64,000 bases of DNA from Isochrysis galbana (Eukaryota > Haptophyta > Isochrysidales > Isochrysidaceae): NCBI GenBank assembly GCA_018136815.1, contig CM030937.1:316953-380952 (forward strand), written 5' to 3'. The notes below the pieces were generated by a model. That model was not told where the DNA came from. It made no database searches and worked only from the letters and a program-made list of their open reading frames with translations. The position numbers and the translations under genes are program-made. Positions within the stretch are counted from its first letter, which is position 1; each line of letters starts with the position of its first letter. Below, in pieces: positions 1 to 11,300 of the stretch.

Positions 1-403
1 CGTTGATGCGTGCCTTCCAAGCTGGAACGAGCCTCCCAGCACCAATCACCTTGCACTCTAAAGTTTGAAAGTTATATTATGCTTTGGCAATGCCACTGCC
101 ACTGCGGCAGGTGAGCAGATAAGAGTGTGTCTCCCACAGGTTGCGTAGTAAAAAAAAACATTCTTGAAGGTGCCCGCTACGCAGCTACTGACTCACACCC
201 CTCCGGTATCGCACTCGCCATCGCCCAAACCCCACACTCTCACCCCCGCTCCCGCTACCCGCCCTACGGGGGGTGAGCCCGCGTGCACTACGACGGGCCT
301 GGCGGGTGGGTGGCGGGCTGGGGCAGGCCTCCTGTCAGCTATTCCGTAGACAAACGCAAACGCGCGCGTCGCTTACCTTATTTTGTCTTGTTCTTTTGTG
401 GCC
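1..403. other. Intergenic, repeat-containing edge
   Basis: No convincing gene. About 265-345 holds a segment (tgcactacgacgggcc followed by a G-rich stretch with ggctggggcagg) that recurs near 45972-46020. A looser relative lies near 57868. This looks like a dispersed non-coding repeat. The rest shows only simple composition bias. Confidence 0.5.
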
Positions 404-1323
404 CCCGGCCAAGGCTAGGAGCTAGGAATCAGTTAAACCAGTTAACTATATTAATCACTATTAATCGGCAGTTTCAAAACCCCCTTTGATTAATCATCAA
501 GTTTCTCGAAACTCAAACCCTAGTTAACGAGTTAATCACCAAGTTTTGAGCGCCCATTCAGTGTGTTGCGGGTAAATGGGGTTGCTCATTGCGCTCATTT
601 CCCTTTGTACATTTCCCCCGCCGTTAGGTCTTCCCGCGTGGCTCCCTCCCCGTCGCCACGCCTCGATGCCCCCTCCCCGCATCCCCGCATTGCGTTTTCT
701 CCCGCCATTAGGATTCTCCGCGTGACTCCCTCTTTGTTATCACGCTCCGACGCCCCCTCCCTGCATCGCCCGTTAGGTTCGTCTCCCCTCCCCCTCCCCG
801 CGGGGGTCTCCCCTCCTCTCTCCCCTCCCCGTCCAGAACGCTTGCCGCCTATCTTTTCTTGCCGCCTACTGCGGCCCGCTTTTCCTATATTCATATATTC
901 ATATATATAGCTAGAACTGACGAAATGAGATGTATTTGTTCTCTACTCGTACTCTATTTAGTACATATATACAAGGCATACGTTCTATACTGTTCACTGT
1001 TCTACTAATAACTAGTTCTACGGAGAGCGGAGGCTATAAGAGGTGATACATGGGGCGAGGTTGTTGATGAGGTTGCGAGGCTTGACGGCGAAGGGCACGA
1101 GGCCCAGAGGACTATGGTAGACTACAAGTACGTACGTACATATCGATTAATAGGGTGTTAATCACCCTATTAATCAGGGGCTTTAAAACTCCGATGGCAA
1201 CCAGTTCATAAGCAGTTAATAGGCAGTTTCAAAACCCCTCCGATTAATCATCGGCAGTTTTGAAACTACTAATCAGCAGTTTTGAAAACTACCCTATTAA
1301 TCGCGATTCCTAGCCTTGCCCCC
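404..1323. repeat. Candidate MITE-like element with degenerate inverted ends
   Basis: Left end 401-430 (cccccggccaaggctagga, then gaatc) is matched in inverted orientation at 1304-1323 (gattcctagccttgccccc). Both flanks carry AT-rich tandem units of the type ATTAATCnnCAGTTTCAAAAC, at about 425-560 and 1150-1300, inside otherwise GC-rich DNA. The interior (560-900) is pyrimidine-rich with no credible gene. I saw no clear target-site duplication, so a MITE origin is inferred from the inverted ends and subterminal repeats only. Confidence 0.4.
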
Positions 1324-1394
1324 GACGAGTACGACGACGACACCCCGTAGCACATTCAATATAGGCAAGTCACTCAACGGAACAAAAGGGAGGC

Positions 1395-1600
1395 GAGAAC
1401 ATACTGTTGGGGACAGGTGCACCCCGCTTAGCTCGGAGCCCCAAACGACAAACGACCCGGGCCCCTAAGTAGAGCACGAGGGGAGTTGCCGCAAGGCAGG
1501 GAGGCGAGGGAGGGGGGAGAGAAAGGGCGTGGCTTCGTGAGTGTCTTCCAGCTTCCAGTGCCACGTGCGAGGCGAGAATATTAAAAGCCCGACTCTTGAG
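1395..1600 (+). repeat. Dispersed repeat family A, copy 1
   Basis: Contains the family signature ctaagtagagcacgagggg, then a ttgccgcaaggcagg block, a gggcgtggct block, and ends in gcgaggcgagaatattaaaa. Related copies are at 32085-32205 (+), 50105-50345 (-) and 55905-56030 (+), with partial ends near 23130, 25188 and 46905. Some copies finish in a run of 8-10 T. The upstream part (ggtgcaccccgcttagctc) also matches the inverted copy at 50300-50330. Confidence 0.65.
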
Positions 1601-1989
1601 TCGTTTATGTCTCCCAGCCACCGACACACCAATCGCAGTCCGCGAACAACACCACGCGAGGGGGAATATGGAGTTGCCGAACCGACGAGGGGTGGGAGGC
1701 ACGGGGCGTGCTAAGTAAATATAGCACGCATCCAAAAACATCCCTCCCCCCGTCCGCAACACTTCCCCCACTGCGAGAACCCGAAGGGCGGATCGCGCAG
1801 CGCAGATGGCGGGTGGCGGATGGGAAGAGAAAGGGACGGATCGAGCGGATAATAACGACGGCGTCTACGCTGTAAAAGAACACTTCGTAGCGCGGCGTGA
1901 AGAGAGGCACGCGGGCGACGGCAGGAAGCAGGAAGCTGAAGCTGTTGTATTCTTGCCCATCTGAAGGCCATAGCCGTAGGCATGTATAT

Positions 1990-2193
1990 TCGTGTGCTTT
2001 TGTGGCTGCATGGGAGGAGAGGGCGGCGGGGCCATGTCGACGTCGTGGTCGGCTGGTGCAGCGGCCTACCTGCGAACGCTTCGGCTCCGGCGGCGGCTTG
2101 GGTCGGCCCCTGTGGGGCGTGGTGATGGCGGGGGGCTGGAAGGTGGGAGCGGTCGGCGCGCGCTCCATCGCTAAAACTATAACGATAGTTTTC
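1990..2193 (-). repeat. Dispersed repeat family B (hairpin + ATGGAGCGCGC), copy 1
   Basis: On the minus strand a short hairpin at 2173-2192 (arms AAAACTAT/ATAGTTTT, loop of 4) is followed within 4 bases by ATGGAGCGCGCGCC, with its ATG at 2168. Downstream GC-rich sequence stays open but resembles no protein I recognise. The same layout recurs at 7743, 22896, 29838, 39317 (ATA instead of ATG), 55343 and 58795. Confidence 0.6.
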
Positions 2194-2634
2194 TCGGCCG
2201 ACGGAAGGAAGTTTCGTCCAAAACATTCTCCGGACCTAGGACCCAGGATATTTTGTGGGGGGTAGGTAGGCTCTGTCAGTCTAGCTTCCAGACTCAGACG
2301 CACGCACGGCGTGCACCTGGCGAAATCTCGACGGCGTGCACGTCCAAACGAAGGTTCCATGCGCACGCACGGCGCCACCGCGCGGGGGCACGCGCGTCGG
2401 GAAACTTTATGTGCACGCCTTACGCATGTCGAAGTGATTGCAACTCATCATCACCATCATCACCACGATTTGCCCGATATGAGATAATATCAGTAAATAA
2501 TGGGGCGTATACTTAGACTCGTGTTTTATACTTGCCGACTCGGCCTAAGGCCCGCTGTTACAGTTAATTTAAATGGAATAAAAATAAAAGTCTGAAGTAG
2601 TCCTCTTTCGTCTTTCGACGGAACGCGACCTTAG

Positions 2635-2800
2635 GCCTTAGGGGTCTGGGTAGCCGAACTCATGAGTGCCCAACCCCTGCTAGAAGGCGGGGGCTGAGGT
2701 TGGTTGTACGGGCCCACCCAGGAGGGTGTCCGCGATGGAGGAGAGAGGCGCGAGGCCCCCAATGACCCCCAATTATAAAAGTAGGCTGTGCCCTGCACAT
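2635..2800. repeat. Dispersed repeat family C (contains TATAAAAG), copy 1
   Basis: Shares an ordered set of blocks with 46605-46790: ggggtctggg, a gggggctgaggttg block, tgtacgggcccaccc, gggtgtccgcgatgga, gcgcgaggccccc and attataaaagtagg. A shorter copy is at 25030-25110. TATAAAAG is kept in all three and sits just after the GC-rich block, like a core promoter, but no gene follows. Confidence 0.6.
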
Positions 2801-3117
2801 CTTCAAAAGGAGAAACATGATCCTTCTCAATCGCATATCCTAGTGCCCTCAGTCCCATCACAAACCCGCTGAAGCACCGCAAGACAAAGGCGCGAGCGCA
2901 GCAAGATTACAGTGCCGCTGCTACGCTCTTCATCTACAAGCGGCAGGCCTGACGAGCCCCACAAGTTGCAGCGCCATATTCCCCATGCGCATGCATGCTC
3001 TCGCTATGGCATGAATTCGGTGCGATTCTGCAGCATTTGCACTGACAGTCGCCCACATGCCCCAGAGGGTCTCAAGTGTATCGATCGCGTGACCCACCAT
3101 CCCTGAATCGAGGGCAT
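2801..3117. other. Intergenic downstream of the monooxygenase
   Basis: I see no gene or strong repeat here. It is the 3' flank of the minus-strand monooxygenase. Confidence 0.4.
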
Positions 3118-4551
3118 TCACTGGGGATGTACCGTGGCCAGATCGCCGGCAATCTTGCAGCCAGCACCCTTGATGTCTGCGGTTGTGGCATGTATGACAC
3201 CCTCGCTCCCGTCAGTAACACAGCGCCACCGCCCCATGGTATGATCCACTTCATACTCGAGCTCACGGTACGAGTCGGGCCCTCCAGGGAACTGCGGCCG
3301 CAGCGGCCCAACGTGGTTGTACACGGCCTCGTTGACGGATATGGCTGTCTGCCATGCCGAATCTTCGATGCCCGCCAGCGCCAGCAGCCGGCGGCAGTAG
3401 TCCCACTGCGCATTGCCTAGGTGGTGTGCATCCTTAGGCCGTTTCAAGCCTGCCTCGTACTTCTCCACCCAAGCTCGACGTTCGCTTGCATCGGGGAGCG
3501 TAGCGTCCCCTGTCAGGACACGAGCAACAAGGGTTGCTTGCACCTCCATCAGCGGGAAAGGCACCACGGAGTGAGGGATACCGAGGAAGGAGAGCGATGG
3601 GTCGTCCGCATGGAAAAGATGCTCAAATAGGGGTGCCACACGTCGCCCGCCCACCTCGAATTGCAGCGGCTGGCTCCCGGGCGACACTTGCGTCGCGTCG
3701 ATGCGAGCGTCCTCGCTGGAGTCGCCACTTTTCTTGAGGAAGGGGAAGTCGTAGTCGTACCCCACGCAATGTATGATCACATCCACCCTGGGCTCCACGT
3801 GGCCATCCTCAAAGCGCACGCCGCCGTCGGGAAGCAGCTCGGCTATGGGCGGAGTGCGCAGCAACCGATCATTGTCCGGCGCGATTTCGGTTGCCCTGCA
3901 GGCGCGATCAGCAGTGAGTGTACGCTTGCCACCGGCCTGGGTGATCTCACGCGCAATATCGGTGCCGCTCGAGCGCGCCCCAATGCACAAGACAGTCTGG
4001 TCGACAAAGGGCTCTGGAACGTTGTACTCGCTAGAGTGGAGCACGCGGTTGGGAAAGCGATCAGCGCCTGGGAGGTGGGCGTACGAAGGCAAGTTGTAGT
4101 GCCCATTGGCGACCACTACTGCGTCGTACTCCTCGCACGTCTCACCGGCGTGCACGCGCCAGATGGAGCGGCCATCTTCTTGCACCCTCTCAACCGCCTT
4201 GACTTCACACCCGAACCGAATGCAGTCTTCGAGCTTGTGGTGAGCCGCATACTTGCGCAGGTAGTGGGCGACGTCGGCAGCGCTCACAAACGACCTCTCC
4301 CCTTCGAATGCAACGTCGCGGAATCCCATGATCTGCCTGGGGAGATTGGTGGTGAGTCCAGAGTAGAGGACCGCAGACTCCGGACGCCACACGCCTCCGA
4401 GAGAGAGCTCCCTCTCGTAGACGACGAGGTGGTGCGCGACGGAGCGGAGGACGCGCGCGGCGACCAGGCCCCCTGCACCGCACCCGACCACGCACACACG
4501 AGGACGGCTGCTCGCCAGCGCGGCGGAGAAGATCCACGGAGGCACAGACAT
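3118..4551 (-). CDS. Flavin-containing monooxygenase-like protein
   Basis: Single-exon gene of 477 residues starting at an ATG. An FAD-binding Rossmann motif GCGAGG sits near residues 23-28, inside PRVCVVGCGAGGLVAARVL, followed by the YERELSLGGVW segment that binds FAD in this family. VLHSSEY near 170 corresponds to the FMO identifying region. IGARSSGTDIA near 193 is the second, NADPH-binding glycine motif. HCVGYDYDFPFL near 262 matches the later ATGY-type motif. Length and order fit class B flavin monooxygenases, which use NADPH and O2 to oxygenate N, S or carbonyl groups. The substrate cannot be read from the sequence. No intron is needed, and no membrane anchor is obvious. The divergent neighbour is the proline-rich gene at 5315. 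Confidence 0.88.
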   Translation of the reverse strand: MSVPPWIFSAALASSRPRVCVVGCGAGGLVAARVLRSVAHHLVVYERELSLGGVWRPESAVLYSGLTTNLPRQIMGFRDVAFEGERSFVSAADVAHYLRKYAAHHKLEDCIRFGCEVKAVERVQEDGRSIWRVHAGETCEEYDAVVVANGHYNLPSYAHLPGADRFPNRVLHSSEYNVPEPFVDQTVLCIGARSSGTDIAREITQAGGKRTLTADRACRATEIAPDNDRLLRTPPIAELLPDGGVRFEDGHVEPRVDVIIHCVGYDYDFPFLKKSGDSSEDARIDATQVSPGSQPLQFEVGGRRVAPLFEHLFHADDPSLSFLGIPHSVVPFPLMEVQATLVARVLTGDATLPDASERRAWVEKYEAGLKRPKDAHHLGNAQWDYCRRLLALAGIEDSAWQTAISVNEAVYNHVGPLRPQFPGGPDSYRELEYEVDHTMGRWRCVTDGSEGVIHATTADIKGAGCKIAGDLATVHPQ

Positions 4552-5314
4552 GCCGCTCCACTGCCTCCCCCTTCCCCCCTTCCCCCTCCCTTTCCTTTCC
4601 TACAGTACCTCCCCTCTTTTCTCTCTAACCAACACCCTTCCCTTCTTCCTCTCCTTCTCCTCGCTCCCTCAATCATCCATCATTAGAGTATAGAGCTCTA
4701 GTAGGAGTAGTAGTAGTACTAGTAGTACTAGTAGTAGTAGTAGTAGTTGTTGTAGTTGTAGTAGTAGTAGTAGTAATCGTAGTAGTAGTAGTTACATACT
4801 ATACTCTAAAATACTTTACCCCCTTCACGCCCCTCTTCCCTCGATCTCCTCTTCTTCTCTATTCACAGATGTTCAGAGTCATCGTTTCCCTAGAAAGGAT
4901 TCCTTTTTCTGAACCCCGCCCCCCCTTTCTTCTCTAAGTGGGGGGGGGGAGGTGCGCGCAGGTTTGCGCGGAGAAGAGAGTTCTTCCTTGGCCCTCTCGC
5001 TCGCTCTCCCACTTCTTCCCTCTCTCTCCCCCTTCTCTCTCCCTCTCTCTCTCCCTCATTTCTCCCTCTCTCCCTCTCCCTCACCCTCTCCCTCTCTCTT
5101 CCCTCTCCTTCTCTCCCTCTCCCTCTCCTTCTCTTCTCTCTCTCTCCCTCTCTTTCCTCTCCCTCCCTCCCTCTCCCTCTCTCCCTTCCCCTTCTCACCG
5201 CTCTTCCTCCGCCCCTTTCCCCTCCTCTCTCCCCTCTCCCCTCCTACTTGATTCCCTCCCTTCCTTCCGCTCCTCGCCTCCTCCTCTACTCTCCCCCCCC
5301 CCCTTCTCTGCTCG
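4552..5314. other. Divergent intergenic region with TAG repeat and pyrimidine tract
   Basis: Lies between the monooxygenase (-) and the proline-rich gene (+). It holds an interrupted (TAG)n tract at about 4688-4795 and a nearly pure CT tract from about 4985 to 5305 that runs up to the ATG at 5315. The tract may be part of the promoter or 5' UTR. No TATA box stands out. Confidence 0.5.
4688..4795. repeat. (TAG)n trinucleotide microsatellite
   Basis: Interrupted tandem tagtagtag with occasional act, ttg and aat variants, about 105 bp long. Confidence 0.85.
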
Positions 5315-6282
5315 ATGGGGCGGCCGCTGAACGTCTGCGTGGCGGCACTGCTGGCCAGCGGGACACCCAGCGGCTCACACCCCGCCTCTCCCGGCTCCTT
5401 TGCATCGTCTGCCCCATTTTTCTCCGAATCGGCATCTCCGTTTAACCTGGGTAACGTGCAGGTGCCACGCTTCGACTTCTTCCGATTTCAGGCGGCGCAG
5501 CCTGCGCAGCCTGCGCAGCCGCCTGCGCCGCCCGTGTCACCACCCTCGCCCCGGCCCTCGCCCCCGCCTCCGCTCTCGCCGCCACCCGATACGCCGCCGC
5601 CAAGATTGCCCATGCCCTCCTTGCCACCGTCAATGCCACCGTTGCCCAACTCCCCGGAGCCGTTGTCCCCACCACCCGCCACTCCGCCTGCTCTTCCACA
5701 TCCGCTAGCGTCGCCGGAAGTCGGCCAGGCACTGACAAAGGCTTTCACCTACTTGAACTTTAACTTCTTCGCGAACTCGCGCCCTGCTTCGCCCCCTGCG
5801 CCGCCACATTTCCCGTCGCCTTTCCCGCCCCCATTCCCATCTCCTCCCCCCCCGCCCCCCCGCCCCCGCCCCTGCCATCTCCGCTGCCGCCCTCCCTGCC
5901 CTTCCATGCGCAAACAGCCGCATGGGATTCCCCGGGGCGCGTTTCTCAATGGATGCGTGGGATTGCGCGAGACGTGCCACTCGATCCAGCCAACATCAAA
6001 CCCTCAGTGATGCCTGCAAACGAGTCTGCCGTCCGCCTGGGCTTCCTGGTGCTCTTGGCTGAGGCTGCTCTGGTGGTCACGGGCATCATCATGGTGGTCA
6101 AGGCCAACGGCTCTAGGGGTGGATCCACAGCCCTCCTTCACGTCGACCCGCCGGACGGGCATCTGGGATTTGCAGTCTCTCGTGGCGCTATAGGTCCCAA
6201 GCCCGGCCGGAACGTCCTGAATGGCATTTCCATGCGCGAAGTCCCGGGCCCTGGGAATAGGAAGGCGATACTTCTATTATAG
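5315..6282 (+). CDS. Proline-rich single-pass membrane protein, frame broken in C-runs
   Basis: The first frame starts at ATG 5315 and gives a short alanine/serine N-terminus, a VPRFDFFRFQ segment, then a long extensin-like tract of Pro, Ser and Ala with a TKAFTYLNFNFF island. Near 5846-5861, in two C homopolymers (8 and 7 C), proline coding passes into another frame. That frame carries on through NIKPSVMPANESAVRLGF, a hydrophobic helix LVLLAEAALVVTGIIMVV, and a short tail ending at 6282. The two frames overlap in proline-rich sequence, so a one-base homopolymer length error or a true frameshift is the simplest reading; a small intron is the alternative. A wall- or surface-associated protein is inferred from composition only. 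No enzymatic domain is seen. Confidence 0.5.
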
Positions 6283-7059
6283 TGACCAACATGATATCGC
6301 TGATAAGTGCAAGGCTGCTTGGGTGGACCTGGCGTAGACGTAGGAGGCATGCTGTGTGGGATGTGCAAGTGCACTCTCCTCAAGCACTACAGCAAGGAAT
6401 CGCTAAAGTGTGCATACATAACGCCGCCGGCTAGCCTTTTGTGAAAGAAGGTGCAACCTGACGTCCAGGTATTTTTCATCCCCAGCGCCCCATTTTGGTA
6501 TTGGTATGAAAAGCGTCAAACGGCATCTCGCCACCTTTAATTTCACTTACTTCTCCCTTGCCCTTGCTTGCCCTGCCTAGGCCTTGGCAGAAAGTAATAT
6601 CCACAAAATCGGACCCAAATATTCAGCAAAAATATCCACAACAATATCCAGCAATTCGCCCAAATTTCCAAAAAAAAACAGTGATGCGCTACAAATACCG
6701 CGCTAGCATGCGTGTGCGGTACTCGCGCGGTATTTTGTATTTTCGATTTTCGAGCCCGTTGGCCGTTGGGGAAAGCCGCAAGGCTGGGCCCCCACACAGC
6801 GGCGCGCACGAATGCGCCCCCACTCAAACAGAATACAAAAGGCCCGTCCTCCCCCTCCCCCAGCGTTAGGCCCAAAGTAGTGTACGTGGGCCGACCCCCC
6901 GAAACCAAACAGCAAAAAGGAATGCGGGGGGAACGGGAAGAAGGGGAGGCGTGAGGGTAGGGCGAAGGCGATGTCAGGCGTAGACCCCAGATAAGAGGAC
7001 GGCAGCTGGCAGCGTAGTAGTCATCTTCAAGAATAATTTTTTTCCGAGCCCGTTGGCCG

Positions 7060-7293
7060 TTGGAGGAGGGGTTGGTCAGAGGGATTGGCTGGCCACGATA
7101 GGCCAGGGCGGGCGATTCAGGCGTGCCTCTGGGGAGAGGGATGGGTCAGCAGGGCCGTGTGCTCCTGGCAAGCCATCAGCCATGCTAGGAGAGTGGGTGG
7201 TTCCTCTCCCATGGCGGGGGAGGAGTGGAGAGAGGGGGGGGCTCGCTCGTGCGCCCCGCCATGAGTGAACCAGAACCAAGTATAAACTTAGTT
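7060..7293 (-). repeat. Dispersed repeat family D (AACYAAGT palindrome), copy 1
   Basis: Matches the reverse complement of 32495-32715 over about 220 bp. Shared blocks include ggctggccacga, a gtgggtcagcagggc-like block, gctcctggcaagcc, ggaggagtggagagagg and the terminal palindrome aaccaagtataaacttagtt at 7274-7293. A shorter, more diverged relative is at 45695-45820. Confidence 0.7.
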
Positions 7294-7539
7294 GAGCGAA
7301 CGACTTTGGCGAAGATCGGCGAGGCTTTGGCCGTTGGTCAGAGAAGGCGGCAAAGGAGTCAGACATTTTCCGTTCCCCCCCCCCCCTCCCCCAAAGACAA
7401 CACACGGTAGTCTTTAAGACTACCCGTTTGCGCAACCGTAAAGCGGACTGGTGCGGAGTGGCTGAGGTCTGCGGTCTGCAGCTTACTGTCCCCATGCCCC
7501 ATGCCCCAGGGTTAGGGGCGGGGCGGGGGGGGGGGGGAG

Positions 7540-7772
7540 GGGCGCAGCATGGCTGTTGTGCAAGGTGTGGCTGGGGCCACGAGCCGTGTGGCGCGACCGG
7601 AGTCCGGAGTCCGGAGTCGCACGCACCTGCTCGGCCTCGGGTGGCGGACGTGGGCGCTTCGTCTGCGCCTTGTCCATTGGAGCTATGGGGTCGCCCTTGG
7701 CGGGAGGCCCTGAGGACAGAAGAGGCGCGTCGGCGCGCTCCATCTCCATCGCAACCAAGTATAAACTTAGTT
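7540..7772 (-). repeat. Dispersed repeat family B, copy 2
   Basis: Reverse-strand palindrome at 7753-7772 (aaccaagtataaacttagtt) followed by ATGGAGATGGAGCGCGCCG, with ATG at 7743. It aligns with the copy at 55318-55560 over more than 200 bp. Encoded residues are similar in both (MERA..., GPPA.GDP, KRPRPP.EAEQVRATP), so the reading frame is kept in at least this pair. Confidence 0.65.
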
Positions 7773-8330
7773 GAAGGTTGAAGGCAGGATGATAGAAGCG
7801 ATAGAGGGAAAGGAAAAGGACCCGTGCGTGGCCGTAGAGTAGAAGCAACATAGCTGTGTGTGTAGCGTGAATGTAAAGTAAGAATAAGAAGGTTTATGGT
7901 TTTTATGCTCACAAAAATACAAAAATATAAGACAAACGGAGGCACGCGCGCACAGCCTAGCCACACATGGCTCAAATAAAAAATAATCCGGACTCAGGCT
8001 CAAATCTATGACCCAATCACATTAGACGACGGCCAGCTCGTCTACTTGCGCTTTGGTAGCTCAGGTTCATGGCATGCTGTCCAATCCGTTCCCACTCGAT
8101 GGGGCGGGGTGCGCGACCTGCAAAGCCTGCAGAATCCACCTCCTCTAGCCCCTTCAAGGTGCACGAATGTACGTCAAGAGGGAGGACACATCACAAGGAT
8201 GGGTATGAATGGGCATTAATACGTGATAGACGCCATCACCGCTGAAGAAAAAGAGCGACCAGCCGTTGTTGGTGTTGGCTGTCCCCGCAGCTACGGTAGC
8301 ACCACAATGTTGCCAAGTCAAAACAATCTC

Positions 8331-11300
8331 TCAGCACCGCCACGTGCCACTCGCCCATCGCCAGGAGGGCCGGAGCTCTGCTTCATCCACATCATGCACG
8401 GCGCCGTATGCCACGGCCTCCACGCGAAGTTTACCGTTCGCGAGGCGTTTGCGGAGCACCACTTCCCACCAGCCCTCGAGGTAGCGCAGCTCAAGATTCT
8501 TCCCACGCTTTGCGTTGTCAATAAAACCGTCAGGAGTCGGCGGGGGCAGGGGCCGTAGATGTTTAAGGTGAACGACCTCCTCGGCATGCCTACCGTCCTC
8601 ATCGCGGAGCTCATCGTGCCTGAAGGTTATATGCACGCCTTCAACTTTGACAACGGTGCCGGAGTAAAAGCTCCCTCGGGCTCCCTCGTGAGGTGAAGCG
8701 TACTCAACTTGCATACCCGCGGTGACCCTCTTGGGCGCAGGAAGAGAGACTTCGCCGGCATCGCTCAATCCAGTGTCGCTCGCCTCCATGTCGTCGTCGT
8801 CCTCGGCATCGTCCTCTTCCTCTTCCTCCTCGTCATCCTCCTCGCCATCCTCGTCCCTCTCCCCAAGAAGGGCACGGCGTTCGTCTGCCGCCTCATGCTC
8901 AACCTGTGCGGCCTTGCACTCCTCAGAGCAGATAACGAAGGCCGCCTGCTTCACGGCATCGTAGCCGAGCCGTACGAAGCGTTCGCACTCAGCTCCGACC
9001 ATCTCCGCATCGAGAGGCAGATGATCCTCGCAAAAGGCTTTGGGGCACTCCGAGCAGCGGAATAGCAGACCGCCCGCGGCATGGGCCTTGCGTTGACAAA
9101 GATGGCACCGGTGGTGAGGGCACGACCAAGTGTTGCCGAGGGACGACTCGTCTTCAATTCCCGCACACTCCAGGTGCATAACGCATGGGCAATGATCGCA
9201 GCAGAGAATGTCGCCGCCCTGCCAGCATAGCTGGCACAACGAGCAGTTTTCAAAGTCACGTCCTGCAATACGACGCTGATTCGAGCGCTCGCCTTGCCGA
9301 TCACCCCGGCCATCCAACTCCGAGTCGAACACAGATTTCTCGCCCTCGTTTAGGGTGTAGTTGTTTATCTTTAGAACCAAATCCCCCGTCTCTTCCGAAC
9401 GGATGAAGCGTGAGGTACGCTCGCGCTGCGAGCGACCAAGGGCCTGGACGGCGGAGTCGATATTGGCAGCTGCTTCTGCCATTTTTGCGGCCTCGAGCTC
9501 TTCAGGAGTGACAAGTGCAGCAGCAGCCGATGCAGCATCGATCGTGCCCGGGACGCTCGCAGACAATGGGGCCCTCCCAGCAATGCCCACGGTGACTTGA
9601 GGCTGCCTCAACGATGCAGCTTCGGCCACTGCATCCAACATCGCCAGTAAGTGATCGCGTGTGACGCCTGTGTCGCCTTCTTGCTGCGAGGCGAGAGCAC
9701 CGGCCACGCCGAATTGCAGCATGTTGATGACTTCTGCGCGCGAAACCTTTGAAGCCGGAGCCATGTGTTGTTCTTCCCCGGCCGCCTCTCCGATATCCTT
9801 TCCGGCCCCCACCATGGTCTGTTGCATCAAGTAGAGCTTGTCGCGAGCACGCTGGACAATGCGCTCTTCGACGGTACCATGCGTTATCAGGCGGAAGACA
9901 CGCACAGGCTTGGTCTGGCCTATGCGATGCACACGGTCCATCGCTTGAAGGTCGACTTGCGGGTTGAAATCGGAGTCGTACAACACCACAGTGTCGGCAG
10001 ATGTCAGGGTGATGCCAAGACCGCCGGCCCGCGTCGAGCACAAGAAAACCGAGAGCTTGGAGCCAGGCGAGTTGAAGGCCTTAATATCGATGGCGCGCTG
10101 GACGCGGTTCGTCGACCCATCGAGCCGTGCGTACAGAGTGTCGCGCTCCTTGAGAAACTCCTCGATGATGTCAAGCATAGAGGTCCACCCAGAGAACAAG
10201 ACAATCCGGTGACCGGCAGGCAGTAGCTCGTCTAGCAATTTGTCGAGCGTGGCAAGCTTTCCCGAGGATGAGACCAGTGTCTCGCCACAATTGGTCGCGA
10301 CTTCGCGCATCCAAGAGCCGAACAATTCCGGATGCGAACAGCACTTTCTCAGGGACATCAAAAGCGACTGCATTGCCGTCCAGTCTTTGTTGGCTGCGTT
10401 GGACTCCTCGCGCCCCTCCTCAGTCGACTGCTGCATTCTCGCGAGCACTTGGGCACCCGACAGAAGTAGTTGCCGCGAGAGTTCGCATTGCGTGGCCGAC
10501 ATGGGTACGTAGACGAGGGCCTCCGTCTTGAACGGCAAGGTTTGCAGCACCTCGCGCTTTAGCCGCCGAAGCATGAAGGCGGAGAGCAATTGGCCACACT
10601 TGTTGATGACGCCCTCATCAATCTGACCTTTTCCGAGATCGAAGGCGTCATCAAAGACCGCTGAGTCCGAGAAGAGCTCTGGATGCAGGAAGTGCATCAA
10701 CGCCCACAGCTCATGTAGGTTATTCTGAAGTGGGGTGCCGGTGAGGAGTAGCTTGCGCTGGGCTCTGACAGTGCGTAGGCGCTCGTAGAGCGCTGTCTTC
10801 TCATTCTTGATCCTGTGGCCCTCATCGAGGACGAGATAGCGCCAAGAGATCCGATGCGAGAGCACAATCTTCATATTTTGCGAGGCCGCCATTTCGTAGG
10901 TTGTCACCACGACGTCGAACGTGGACACGTCGGCGAGGAGCTCAGTGCGCATCAACTCGCGTTCTCGTTGGTCGGCCGAGTGGAGTCGTATCACGCGCAT
11001 GGAGGGCACAAAGCGCTTGAATTCATTGACCCACGATGTGAGAACAGAGAGCGGCGCGACGACGAGGCTTGGCCCGTCGACCTTGCACTCGTATTTGAGG
11101 TAGGCGAGAAATGCGATTGTTTGTAGGGTTTTCCCCAAGCCCATTTCGTCAGCCAAAATACCGTTGATACCATTCCTGTACGCGTGCAGCATCCAGTTGA
11201 TCCCGACCACTTGATGGGGTTGTAAGGTCCCTTCTAACCAAGGCAACGCGTTCAATTCAGACTCAGGCACATCCTCCTTGGGCGGCGTGCCGAAAGCCTC

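Larger units (their letters stand above)
6283..8330. other. Intergenic repeat-rich region
   Basis: About 2 kb with no gene I can support. A short direct repeat (cgagcccgttggccgttgg) occurs at about 6753 and 7046. Repeat family D lies at about 7060-7293 and family B at 7560-7772. A C-run of 14 is at 7376-7389. Open frames here contain translated repeat sequence. Confidence 0.5.

Noticed and set aside
1605..2378. 257-codon minus-strand open frame
   Set aside because: It covers family B sequence and GC-rich DNA, with no domain. The openness is explained by composition.
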